Below, piece by piece: positions 27,350-34,534 of a stretch of 35,820 bases of DNA (within the stretch, counting starts at the first letter, position 1; each line of letters starts with the position of its first letter). The translations under genes were made by a program, and so were the position numbers. The notes beneath the pieces were generated by a model, which ran no database searches, was not told the origin of the DNA, and worked only from the letters and a program-made list of their open reading frames with translations. Origin of the DNA: an uncultured Bacteroidales bacterium (GTDB lineage: Bacteria > Bacteroidota > Bacteroidia > Bacteroidales > UBA3663); the NCBI GenBank assembly GCA_905235375.1, contig CAJOLH010000033.1, positions 1 to 35,820 on the forward strand. Direction: 5' to 3'.

Positions 27350-27433
27350 AAAAATATGTATAATTAATTATGAATAGTAACTTATAGAAAATAGCGTTTA
27401 TAAAAGATTAATTTATATAAATTCGGCAACATA

Positions 27434-27465
27434 TTTAGTTTATTGCCAAATTTATATTAACTTTG
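27434..27465 (+). promoter_or_regulatory. Promoter-like sequence before a small ORF
   Basis: TAACTTTG at 27458-27465 fits TAnnTTTG, with TTTA at 27434-27437 at consensus distance. Transcription would start near 27472. Confidence 0.45.
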
Positions 27466-27484
27466 CACCCGAAATCAAGAAAAT

Positions 27485-27586
27485 ATGAACGTATGTAAGA
27501 TAAAAATACTGGAGATTGCCCAAACGAACCACACGATTATATCCTTCTTAATGCTGATGATAGACACTGAGTTTCTATTGAGATAA
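27485..27586 (+). CDS. Possible small protein of 33 residues
   Basis: ATG at 27485 opens a frame of 33 codons (MNVCKIKILE at the start, LMLMIDTEFLLR at the end) and TAA at 27584-27586. It has a promoter-like sequence about 20 bases upstream and a perfect hairpin 10 bases downstream, so promoter, frame and terminator line up in about 170 bases. The middle (IISFLMLMI) is hydrophobic. I recognise no family. It may be a small membrane peptide, a remnant, or a short RNA whose frame is accidental. Confidence 0.3.
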   Translation: MNVCKIKILEIAQTNHTIISFLMLMIDTEFLLR

Positions 27587-27596
27587 CCATCCACAA

Positions 27597-27637
27597 AATG
27601 TGCCAAAGCTACGTTGTCCGTTTAGCTTTGGCACATT
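27597..27637. terminator. Bidirectional hairpin terminator
   Basis: AATGTGCCAAAGCTA and TAGCTTTGGCACATT pair perfectly over 15 bp with an 11-base loop. On the minus strand it is followed by TTTGTGG and lies 12 bp after the stop of the outer-membrane protein gene. On the plus strand it follows the small ORF. Confidence 0.8.
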
Positions 27638-27648
27638 ATGTTCTGGCA

Positions 27649-28374
27649 TCACAGTTTGAACTTATAGCCCAAGGTGATGGAGAGGCAGCGGTTGTGCGCT
27701 GCGGCATCATCTTCGACATCATCCATGCGAGTGAGGCCGAAATAGTAGCGTGCATCGAGGGTGATGTTCTTATATTCGTAGGAAAGACCAACGGGGATGC
27801 CGAAGACTACACTCTTGCAGATATCCGAACCCTCGAAACCAAATCCGGAAATAAAATAGTTTGATGATGGATTTGAAATATCCTCATAAGTAATTTTATC
27901 GAAATCTGGAACTGTAGTCCCTGCCATAATAACCGTTCCATTCTCCTTGTCGTTCACCAGGAATCCGACCTGTAGGCCAGTCTTGATTGCCAATCCCTTC
28001 CATACATAGAAGTTAGCCAGCAACGGTACGTTGACATAGTCGGCCTTAAGTTTGCCTTTTAGATTTAGCATGGCAGCCACTTTCCGTCCGTTGTCATCAA
28101 CTCCATATTCTTCAAGTGTAGATTCAAATTTGGCACCTTGTTGGGAATACATCACCCCTAAAGAAACGCCGAGCCACGGTGTAACGCCATATTCGGCCTC
28201 CACACCTCCCGTGAAGCCGACTTTAGATTTGTAGTTAACATCCTCGTCAACAGAGAGGTCTGACACATTGATTCCAGCCATCGGCTTCAGGGAAAATTCG
28301 CCCACCTTGTTCTGGGCGGTCGTTGTCACTGCGCAGAGCGACATAGCGGCAAATAGAATAGTAATTCTTTTCAT
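27649..28374 (-). CDS. Outer-membrane beta-barrel protein (PorT-like / OMP_b-brl_2 type)
   Basis: The 241-residue protein has a signal peptide (MKRITILFAAMSLCAVTTTAQ) and alternating beta strands ending in an aromatic/charged strand (CLSITLGYKFKL), as in small Bacteroidota barrels. KPMAGINVSDL near the start, VEAEYGVTPWLGVSLGVMYSQQGAKF and VNVPLLANFYVWKGLAIKTGLQVGFLV are the usual strands of the PF13568-type family. These proteins are abundant and mostly of unknown function. It has its own promoter region with a long leader that contains a terminator-like hairpin, and a terminator 12 bp after the stop. Confidence 0.85.
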   Translation of the reverse strand: MKRITILFAAMSLCAVTTTAQNKVGEFSLKPMAGINVSDLSVDEDVNYKSKVGFTGGVEAEYGVTPWLGVSLGVMYSQQGAKFESTLEEYGVDDNGRKVAAMLNLKGKLKADYVNVPLLANFYVWKGLAIKTGLQVGFLVNDKENGTVIMAGTTVPDFDKITYEDISNPSSNYFISGFGFEGSDICKSVVFGIPVGLSYEYKNITLDARYYFGLTRMDDVEDDAAAHNRCLSITLGYKFKL

Positions 28375-28426
28375 TGTTAGACTTTTTGTGAAAAAAATAT
28401 ATGATAAAACTCCATAATAAAGAAAA

Positions 28427-28456
28427 ACGTGGGCAACAATCTCTGCTTACCACGTT
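28427..28456 (-). promoter_or_regulatory. Terminator-like hairpin in the leader of the outer-membrane protein gene
   Basis: On the minus strand AACGTGG (28456-28450) pairs with CCACGTT (28433-28427), followed by TTTCTTT. This is a short stem with a U-rich tail. ACGTGGGC at 28513-28506 is also a perfect partner for GCCCACGT at 28435-28428, so two exclusive foldings are possible. It lies about 50 bases upstream of the gene start. It may be an attenuator or the end of a separate small RNA. Confidence 0.4.
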
Positions 28457-28779
28457 CGCCCGGCCTTTCCACGTGCCATAACCATCTTGATAAGTAACGA
28501 TGATAGCCCACGTAGATGTGTATATGTAAACTCTCTCCTCTCTTCTGGAATAGTAATAGTCCATAAAAGAGTTGAGATGCGAATATCACATCACGCAGAC
28601 GTTCGTTGCTGTTATCTTCGATGGTTTATAGTTCTCTGAGGTGGAAAGTTCGGCGAACTATTTTGAAGATAAACGTCGAATACGTCTTTCTTAATATATG
28701 TATCACTAACACTTTACCTAAAGACTTACAACTGTCTAAGCGGTATCCACAAATGGACTTCAAGTGTCAGATGACGGTG
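28457..28779 (-). ncRNA. Long untranslated leader or independent small RNA (hypothetical)
   Basis: Between the promoter at 28780-28809 and the hairpin at 28427-28456 there are about 320 bases with no convincing gene on either strand. A transcript from the promoter would be about 345 bases to the hairpin and about 400 to the outer-membrane protein start. I could not match it to a known RNA family by eye. A short frame starting MDYYYSRREERVYIY runs through part of it without any family resemblance. Confidence 0.3.
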
Positions 28780-28809
28780 CAAATATACGAAATAATTTCA
28801 AATCTCAAA
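28780..28809 (-). promoter_or_regulatory. Promoter for the outer-membrane protein leader
   Basis: On the minus strand TTTG at 28809-28806, 18 bases, TATATTTG at 28787-28780. Transcription would start near 28773. Confidence 0.55.
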
Positions 28810-28812
28810 TAA

Positions 28813-28856
28813 AAAATAAGAAAAAACTGCCCAACAAAGCAGCTTTTTCTTATTTT
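28813..28856. terminator. Bidirectional hairpin terminator after the second ATPase
   Basis: An 18-bp stem (AAAATAAGAAAAAACTGC with GCAGCTTTTTCTTATTTT, one mismatch) and 8-base loop, with T-runs in the arms. It lies 75 bp downstream of the ATPase stop and just upstream of the next promoter on the same strand. Confidence 0.75.
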
Positions 28857-28930
28857 CAAGGTCGTTTTTGAGCAAATAAAGCAACTTTAGAGTATTAAAA
28901 TCAATGGCGAATCGACAAACCGCCAATTCC

Positions 28931-30214
28931 TCAGTCTGCATCTTTAAGCAGCCACTTCCAACAAGGAACAACATCAATACATACTCCTCCACTTTCAATT
29001 TGTCGCTCCGTATCCCATGTGACTATTACTCCACGATAATCCTTGAAGGCTTTCAGGAATTTTATCAGTCCGCCCACTTCCCGTTCGTATGTGTCGTGAT
29101 CGTCGATGTTGTAGGAAACCTGAATGGCCAAGTGCTGTTCTGGAATGCAAAAGTCCACTTCTATACCTTTATTATAATAATATAGCCTCAGTTCTTCTTT
29201 GGTGTTGCGATAAAGATGATTAAGGTGGAGGGCAACCAGATTCTCCAATAGTTTCGTTTCCCCGTTGAAGAGGAAAAGGTTAAGGATACCATTATCGGTA
29301 AAATACCGTTTCACCAAAGTCTGTTGTTCGCTCAGCGAAGAGACAAGGTTGGGAATAGAGAATGTCAAATATGCATCCTCCATATAATCAAGATAGTCTT
29401 TCAGAACCATTTGGCTAACAGTATCCCCCGTCGATTTGACTATATTTACTAATCGTTTTAATGAGGTTGGCTGCATCACACTATCGGCCAGTTTTCTCGC
29501 CAATAGTCGAAGGATCCTCGAATTGCGAACCTTATTGCGCTCAACAATATCACCCATCACAATTTTCTGATAGAGTGACGTCAACCATTCGCGTTTGTTC
29601 GATTTCCCAAAGGATTCTGCAATTCCTCCGTTATAGAAATATTCTCCGAAATGTCGAACCACGCTCAACTTGCAATCTGGTTTATATTCCCAATTACGTT
29701 CAAGCTCTACGCCATGAAAACGAAGGTATTCCCCGAAAGAGAATGGAAAGATTTCGCGAGCGATGTAACTTCCTCCCAAAGTCGTGGCTATGTCCTGGCT
29801 CAGCATCTTTGCATTACTGCCTGTAATCATCACACGATACTTGGATTCAGTCAATCGACGAGCGAACTTCTCCCAACCTGTTACATTCTGGATTTCATCA
29901 AGATAAATCAGAGGACGCTTATGTCCAAACATCTCGAAATAGGAATCGAGTATCAGACCCAACTCATCCGACACGATAGAAGCAATTCGCTCATCTTCAA
30001 AATTGATGTAGAGAATATCATCGACGCTGGAGCTACCCTCGGCAATATGTTTCTGCATATCCTGATAAAGGGTGTAGGATTTGCCTGCTCTTCGGATTCC
30101 AATGAGTACATAGCTTGTGTTCTCTTCAAACACCATGCCTCTCCGAAGCAAATGCAGTTCCTTTATCTCTTGCTGTTTCTCGCCAATGAGGGTCTTAATA
30201 ATCTGCTTATTCAT
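28931..30214 (-). CDS. AAA_14 / DUF4143 family ATPase (copy 2)
   Basis: The 427-residue protein has Walker A GIRRAGKSY at 39-47 and Walker B PLIYLDEIQ at 101-109. The AAA_14 sensor region (VMITGSNAKMLS) and a C-terminal DUF4143 domain follow. The nuclease-like signature is weaker than in copy 1: GIEVDFCI is followed by AIQVSYN, without the Lys of the usual EVKSS. The two ATPases are only distantly similar, so they are not a recent duplication. A 33-bp repeat begins 4 bases upstream of the ATG and the promoter lies beyond it. The gene is AT-rich compared with the sugar genes, as is copy 1, which fits horizontal acquisition. Its role is unknown. Confidence 0.9.
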   Translation of the reverse strand: MNKQIIKTLIGEKQQEIKELHLLRRGMVFEENTSYVLIGIRRAGKSYTLYQDMQKHIAEGSSSVDDILYINFEDERIASIVSDELGLILDSYFEMFGHKRPLIYLDEIQNVTGWEKFARRLTESKYRVMITGSNAKMLSQDIATTLGGSYIAREIFPFSFGEYLRFHGVELERNWEYKPDCKLSVVRHFGEYFYNGGIAESFGKSNKREWLTSLYQKIVMGDIVERNKVRNSRILRLLARKLADSVMQPTSLKRLVNIVKSTGDTVSQMVLKDYLDYMEDAYLTFSIPNLVSSLSEQQTLVKRYFTDNGILNLFLFNGETKLLENLVALHLNHLYRNTKEELRLYYYNKGIEVDFCIPEQHLAIQVSYNIDDHDTYEREVGGLIKFLKAFKDYRGVIVTWDTERQIESGGVCIDVVPCWKWLLKDAD

Positions 30215-30217
30215 ATT

Positions 30218-30302
30218 AAATATTAAAGTATACTTTGTTAAAATGACGAAAAATATTAAAGTATACTTTGTTAAAATGACGAAAAATATTAAAGTATACT
30301 TT
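30218..30302. repeat. 33-bp tandem repeat, 2.6 copies, in the ATPase leader
   Basis: Units start at 30218, 30251 and 30284 (the last is truncated after 19 bp). The two full units are identical. Each holds the perfect 12-bp palindrome AAAGTATACTTT, and the full units add GTTAAAATGACGAA. The block ends 4 bases before the ATPase start codon and lies between it and the promoter, so it would be in the mRNA leader. Confidence 0.92.
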
Positions 30303-30329
30303 ACGCTTGATGAATCATCATGCGCGTTA

Positions 30330-30360
30330 CAAAGGTAAAAAGATAAATTTAGAAATACAA
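30330..30360 (-). promoter_or_regulatory. Promoter of the second ATPase
   Basis: On the minus strand TTG at 30360-30358 and TACCTTTG at 30337-30330 have consensus spacing. The leader would be about 110 bases and include all copies of the 33-bp repeat. Confidence 0.6.
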
Positions 30361-30425
30361 TTTCTTAAGCGAATATTTCATCAATCAACCAATATTTTGC
30401 CGAAATTGTATTGTATAATTGGCAA

Positions 30426-31178
30426 TTACAGTTCTTGTTCCGCACACAACCCGACGAGGATGGCATCGTCATTGCCCGTCGAATCGAAGGAGATGTCTAT
30501 GCCGTCTGCGACCTGCGTCCAGTCATCGGGGCCACTGCCTTCGTAGCGATAGAAGAAGGAGAAGAGATTGCCGTTGCGCTCGATGCGGAGATAGACGCGG
30601 GTGACGAAATCAGGAAGTTCGGTCTCGGCAAGGAGGTCAACGCCCTTGTCATTGATGCGGCGCAGGGCGAGCCCCGTCGAGATTCGGCAGAAGAAATACT
30701 GCGAGCTTGCTCTCTCCAAGACCGACAAAGATGCTGAATCTTCGTTTGAGACAAGCCTTTCCGAAGAAGCGACCTTCGACACAAGCAATCCCGCCGCATC
30801 GCCCTCATGAGGTTCGAAGAACATCTCAACCATTACGGCGAATTGCTCCGACCGAATGCGACGTGCCACATAGCATGGAATCTCCTCTCCCTGCCTCGAT
30901 GACACTTTGGCACAAGGCAGCGCAATGCCGTGAACAATCGTCTCTGGACGTTCATCGACATAGGCCATACCCGACACCGGTCCATTAGGTAGCAACCACT
31001 CTGGTCCCAAGTTCAGCGAAGGAAAGACGGTCGTATCGGGCACCGATTCCTCGCTGCCAAAGTCGGCTTCATACGCGAACTGGCTGAACACGGCACAGTT
31101 TTCGTGTGTCGATGAACAGCCAGCGCAAATCAATGCGGTCAAGAATGTCAAGAAAATGACAAGTGAGCGCATATTCAT
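30426..31178 (-). CDS. Lipoprotein made of a GH43 C-terminal-like (concanavalin A-like) domain only
   Basis: The protein is about 250 residues. It starts MNMRSLVIFLTFLTALICAGC, with a lipobox ending CAGC. Most of the rest resembles the C-terminal beta-sandwich of GH43 beta-xylosidases: LNLGPEWLLPNG, YVARRIRSEQFAVMVEMFFEP, then AAGLLV, STGLALRRI, VYLRIERNGNLFSFFYRYEG and WTQVADGIDISFD. The GH43 catalytic propeller is absent and there is room for none. The frame can be extended to a GTG at 31190, which lies inside a repeat arm, so ATG 31178 is preferred (31172 is also possible). It may bind oligosaccharide at the cell surface or be a remnant of a larger enzyme. Its own frame is intact, which favours a working binding protein. 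Confidence 0.7.
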   Translation of the reverse strand: MNMRSLVIFLTFLTALICAGCSSTHENCAVFSQFAYEADFGSEESVPDTTVFPSLNLGPEWLLPNGPVSGMAYVDERPETIVHGIALPCAKVSSRQGEEIPCYVARRIRSEQFAVMVEMFFEPHEGDAAGLLVSKVASSERLVSNEDSASLSVLERASSQYFFCRISTGLALRRINDKGVDLLAETELPDFVTRVYLRIERNGNLFSFFYRYEGSGPDDWTQVADGIDISFDSTGNDDAILVGLCAEQEL

Positions 31179-31184
31179 GGTTTT

Positions 31185-31587
31185 TATCACGAATTAGCGA
31201 ATTTGAGAATTATAATTCTTAAGTAATTATTTAGAATTAAATATACATATTTTTCTTTTAACACGAATTATCGCGAATTATCATTAATTACTCAGATTGT
31301 CGATGACAAAACGATGTTTGGGGTCGCTTCGCTCAAAATTATAAGAAAATTAATTTTTAAAATTATCAAAAGAAGATGGCCCAAAATAGCCGTGACAAAT
31401 TTCGTCCCGTTTTTCTTATAATTTTTGATTTGATTTTTTTATAATTTTGAGTTCTACGACCATTGACGCGATATGACGTTACAAAAATAATTCATGTATA
31501 TTCATGAAAATTCGTGTTAAGAAAGCCACATATAATTATCGTAAATTTTGGTTATATTTAAATTCTATAATTCTCAAATTCGTGATA
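31185..31587. repeat. Nested palindromic element, three concentric inverted-repeat layers (403 bp)
   Basis: Outer layer: TATCACGAATT with TTTGAGAATTATA at the left and its inverse ending at 31587; the left arm has 8 extra bases. Middle layer: TTAACACGAATTATCGCG at 31258 and its inverse ending at 31520. Inner layer: the 140-bp element at 31322-31461. The whole gap between the trpB stop and the lipoprotein start is filled by it. No open frame of interest is present. Confidence 0.85.
31322..31461 (+). repeat. Palindromic repeat element, copy 2 (140 bp), inserted in the nested element
   Basis: It begins GGTCGCTTCGCTCAAAA and continues like copy 3 at 35459 (AATTATAAGAAAATT, then AAAATTATCAAAA). 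The right end diverges to TTGAGTTCTACGACC. In the related element at 27216-27349 the core is missing. Confidence 0.85.
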
Positions 31588-31598
31588 GAAAATCGGGA

Positions 31599-32975
31599 TT
31601 ACTCGTTCCCCACCTTAGGCAGCTTGGCAAGACTTTCGGCGATGGCCTCATCGCTGGGGATGACGTCGTTCATCACGCCATCGTTGAACTGCTGGTAGGC
31701 CACGAGGTCGAAGTAGCCAGTGCCCGAGAGGTTGAAGACGATGGTCTTCTCTTCGCCGTTGAGTTTGCACTTCAGCGCCTCGTCGATGGCGACGCGGATG
31801 GCGTGGCTCGACTCAGGAGCAGGAAGGATGCCCTCAGCGCGTGCGAAAATCTCGGCAGCCTCGAAGACGGCAGTCTGCTCGACGGCGCGTGCCTCAAAAA
31901 GTCCGTCGTGATAGAGTTGTGCGAGGATGGGGCTGATGCCGTGGAAACGAAGACCGCCAGCATGGTTGGCCGAAGGAATGAATTGCGAGCCGAGGGTGTA
32001 CATCTTGGCCAAGGGGCAGATCATACCCGTGTCGCAGAAGTCGTAGGCAAACTTGCCACGGGTGAAGCTGGGGCACGAAGCGGGCTCAACACCAATGAGG
32101 TGATAGTTGGCCTCGCCACGAAGAACCTCACCGAGGAATGGAGCAGCGAAACCGCCGAAGTTCGAGCCGCCACCGAGACAGCCGATGAGGATGTCGGGCT
32201 TGATGTCATATTTGTCGAGCGCCTTCTTGACCTCCAGGCCGATGATGGACTGATGGAGCAGCACCTGATTGAGCACCGAGCCAAGCACGTAGCGATAGCC
32301 GGGGTTCTTGACTGCCGTCTCGACAGCCTCCGAGATGGCGCAACCGAGCGAACCAGTAGTGCCGGGATGGTTGGCAAGAATCCTGCTGCCCACCTCTGTG
32401 GTCAAGCTGGGCGAAGGAGTGACGTTGGCTCCGTAGGTGCGCATCACTTCGCGACGGAAAGGCTTCTGCTCGTAGGAAACTTTTACCATGAAGACCTTGC
32501 AGTCGAGGTCGAAGTACGAACAAGCCATGCTGAGCGCCGTACCCCACTGGCCAGCACCCGTCTCGGTGGTCACGCCCTTCAGCCCCTGTGCCTTGGCATA
32601 ATAAGCCTGAGCGATGGACGAGTTGAGCTTGTGCGAACCGGAAGTGTTGTTGCCCTCGAACTTATAGTAAATCTTGGCTGGCGTTCCGAGCGCCTTCTCC
32701 AGGAAGTAGGCACGAACGAGTGGTGAAGGACGATACATGCGATAGAACTCCTGCACGGGCTTCGGGATGTCAAACCACTTTGTGTCATTGTCGAGTTCCT
32801 GACGATTGAGCTCCTCACAGAAAATGGGGTTCATCTCCTCGAGGGTCAAGGCATGACCATCAGCTGGGCTGATGAGCGGTGCAGGCTTCACTTTCATGTC
32901 GGAACGCACGTTGTACCACTGGGTAGGAATCTCGTTCTCTGCCAGATAGATCTTGTAGGGGATTTTCTGTTCCAT
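31599..32975 (-). CDS. trpB: Tryptophan synthase beta chain, TrpB2 type
   Basis: This PLP enzyme condenses indole with serine to make tryptophan. At 458 residues with the N-terminal extension (MEQKIPYKIYLAENEIPTQW) it is the TrpB2 form, distinct from the classical TrpB found beside trpA. The PLP Lys is K116 in NTSGSHKLNSS, the indole-site segment ETGAGQWGTAL follows, and GCLGGGSNFGGF holds the phosphate. No other trp gene is adjacent. TrpB2 enzymes are thought to salvage indole without TrpA. The gene starts 53 bp after the acyltransferase stop and may be read from the same promoter. Confidence 0.95.
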   Translation of the reverse strand: MEQKIPYKIYLAENEIPTQWYNVRSDMKVKPAPLISPADGHALTLEEMNPIFCEELNRQELDNDTKWFDIPKPVQEFYRMYRPSPLVRAYFLEKALGTPAKIYYKFEGNNTSGSHKLNSSIAQAYYAKAQGLKGVTTETGAGQWGTALSMACSYFDLDCKVFMVKVSYEQKPFRREVMRTYGANVTPSPSLTTEVGSRILANHPGTTGSLGCAISEAVETAVKNPGYRYVLGSVLNQVLLHQSIIGLEVKKALDKYDIKPDILIGCLGGGSNFGGFAAPFLGEVLRGEANYHLIGVEPASCPSFTRGKFAYDFCDTGMICPLAKMYTLGSQFIPSANHAGGLRFHGISPILAQLYHDGLFEARAVEQTAVFEAAEIFARAEGILPAPESSHAIRVAIDEALKCKLNGEEKTIVFNLSGTGYFDLVAYQQFNDGVMNDVIPSDEAIAESLAKLPKVGNE

Positions 32976-33028
32976 AGTCAGAATAGTTTAGTAAAAGGAA
33001 TCAATTTATATAATAATGAGTAAGAGTA

Positions 33029-34360
33029 TCAAACAACCTTCTTGAGCCTGCTTGCCACATCGATGATGCCTCGGATGCGCTCACGAAGCTGCGCAATAGC
33101 CTTGACTTCGGAAGGATGGGTCAGGAAGCGCAGGGAGCGGATGACGTTATGGGCGCGCTGCGAGTACCACCAAGCGAACTTGCCAAGCGGAATCCACAGG
33201 AGGATCCAGACGATAGACTGCCACCAGAGACCCCAAGCCAGACCCATCACGAGCAATGTGATGAGGGCGAAAAGCGGATAGAGGATGACGATGGAGAGGA
33301 TGAGACGATAGGAGTTGGTAAACATCTTGTCCTCCTTGAGCAGTGCAAGAGGTGCCCAGTAGCAGATGATGTGCGGCCACAGGCTCACCACCCAAAGCGG
33401 CAGCAGCAAGAGGCAGAGTGCGCCCCAAGCCAATGTCCCTGCCCATGAGGGAGGAGCAGCCATCATGGTGTCCTGGATGCCCAGCTTCGCCTCGCGTTCC
33501 ATCAGCTCGTCGATCTGCTCGACAAGATCCTCTTTGTCCATCAGAGGCTTGATCTGCTCCACATAGACCTTGTCATGGGCAAGCCGTTCGGGCAAAGTCA
33601 GGTTCTTCATCGTCGCAGGGTTGAGAGCCGAACGACGCAGGAAGTCCTTCTCGGCATAGTGATCCTTCCCCTCGTCGAGCATCATGCTCTGGATGGCATT
33701 GCGCATCCTGCGGGTCACTTCGCGCATCACGCGGTAAGGATGCTCCTGATACTCGGCATAGTAAGGTTGCAGCGAAATGGGTTTGCCCACCATCCAAAGG
33801 AAGTCGTACTGCGCATCGTGATATTCACTGTAATGGTGCGCCGTGGGCAGAATCTTGATGTCCTCCTTCCAGTCGTTGTACTTGGCAGCGTGGAATGCCA
33901 TACGAACAAGTCCGGTCGAGAACGGATCGAGGTAATGGCCCTGCGTATGACCCGATTCGGGGAACACCAGGACGTTGCGCCCCTGGTTGATGCGGACGGC
34001 AAGGCGGTCGAATAGGCGATAGTTCTCTTCAAGCGATTCGCCTCCCTCCCATCCCATACGGAATGCTGGCATCAGACCGAGCCACGACAAGAAGGACGTG
34101 ATGGCGCCATTGAGAGAAAAGACGTTGGCACGCACCACGAAGTGCTGCAAATAATCAACAGGATAGGCGAAAGCGATATTGATGGCATCGTTGGCTGCGT
34201 TCTGATGATTGCAGGCGATGAAATACTTCTCCCCTTTCGCAGGGATGTTCTCCTTGCCTTCGGTATAACGATGGCGAACCATCAGCGTACTGTTGATGAG
34301 GTTGATATACGACTTGTAAAGCACCAAGCCTGGCTTTTGTAGGGAATGTTTAGTTGCCAC
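33029..34360 (-). CDS. Acyltransferase of the PlsC family (1-acyl-glycerol-3-phosphate acyltransferase-like)
   Basis: This protein of about 443 residues would move an acyl chain onto a lipid precursor at the inner membrane. The acyltransferase block is IACNHQNAAND (the NHxxxxD motif), followed by NVLVFPESGHTQGHY, the usual PEG-type motif. Two hydrophobic regions near the C-terminus (LAWGALCLLLLPLWVVSLWP and LILSIVILYPLFALITLLVM) anchor it. The reading frame extends to an ATG at 34408, but that ATG lies within the -7 promoter box (34406-34413). The GTG at 34360-34358 (then ATKHSLQKPG) is therefore chosen, giving a leader of about 40 bases. It precedes trpB in the same direction. Confidence 0.85.
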   Translation of the reverse strand: MATKHSLQKPGLVLYKSYINLINSTLMVRHRYTEGKENIPAKGEKYFIACNHQNAANDAINIAFAYPVDYLQHFVVRANVFSLNGAITSFLSWLGLMPAFRMGWEGGESLEENYRLFDRLAVRINQGRNVLVFPESGHTQGHYLDPFSTGLVRMAFHAAKYNDWKEDIKILPTAHHYSEYHDAQYDFLWMVGKPISLQPYYAEYQEHPYRVMREVTRRMRNAIQSMMLDEGKDHYAEKDFLRRSALNPATMKNLTLPERLAHDKVYVEQIKPLMDKEDLVEQIDELMEREAKLGIQDTMMAAPPSWAGTLAWGALCLLLLPLWVVSLWPHIICYWAPLALLKEDKMFTNSYRLILSIVILYPLFALITLLVMGLAWGLWWQSIVWILLWIPLGKFAWWYSQRAHNVIRSLRFLTHPSEVKAIAQLRERIRGIIDVASRLKKVV

Positions 34361-34405
34361 AGAATGACAAATTGTTTGAGTTGATGAAAAAACAAATATC
34401 GGGCG

Positions 34406-34437
34406 CAAAGTTAGTCATATTTGAGCAAATAGCCAAA
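34406..34437 (-). promoter_or_regulatory. Promoter of the acyltransferase (and possibly trpB)
   Basis: On the minus strand TTTG at 34437-34434, 20 bases, TAACTTTG at 34413-34406: consensus spacing. It rules out the ATG at 34408 as the start codon. Confidence 0.75.
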
Positions 34438-34534
34438 TAATCGGCCGAAAAAATAGCCTTTCAAAACAAAAAGCCAATATATTGGTAACATTTGAGCACT
34501 TATTTTGCCAATCAAAAGGCTTGACGAAGGAAAT

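Noticed and set aside
28247..28564. 105-codon frame on the minus strand upstream of and into the outer-membrane protein gene
   Set aside because: It overlaps the signal peptide of the real gene in another frame and has no recognisable features.
28590..28780. RNase P RNA or another known structural RNA (GGTGGAAAGTTCGGC near 28640)
   Set aside because: The resemblance is limited to a few bases; the other conserved segments are absent.
30117..30338. 73-codon frame with repeated NIKVYFVKMTK segments
   Set aside because: The repeated peptide arises because the 33-bp DNA repeat is a multiple of three; it overlaps the ATPase start on the opposite strand.
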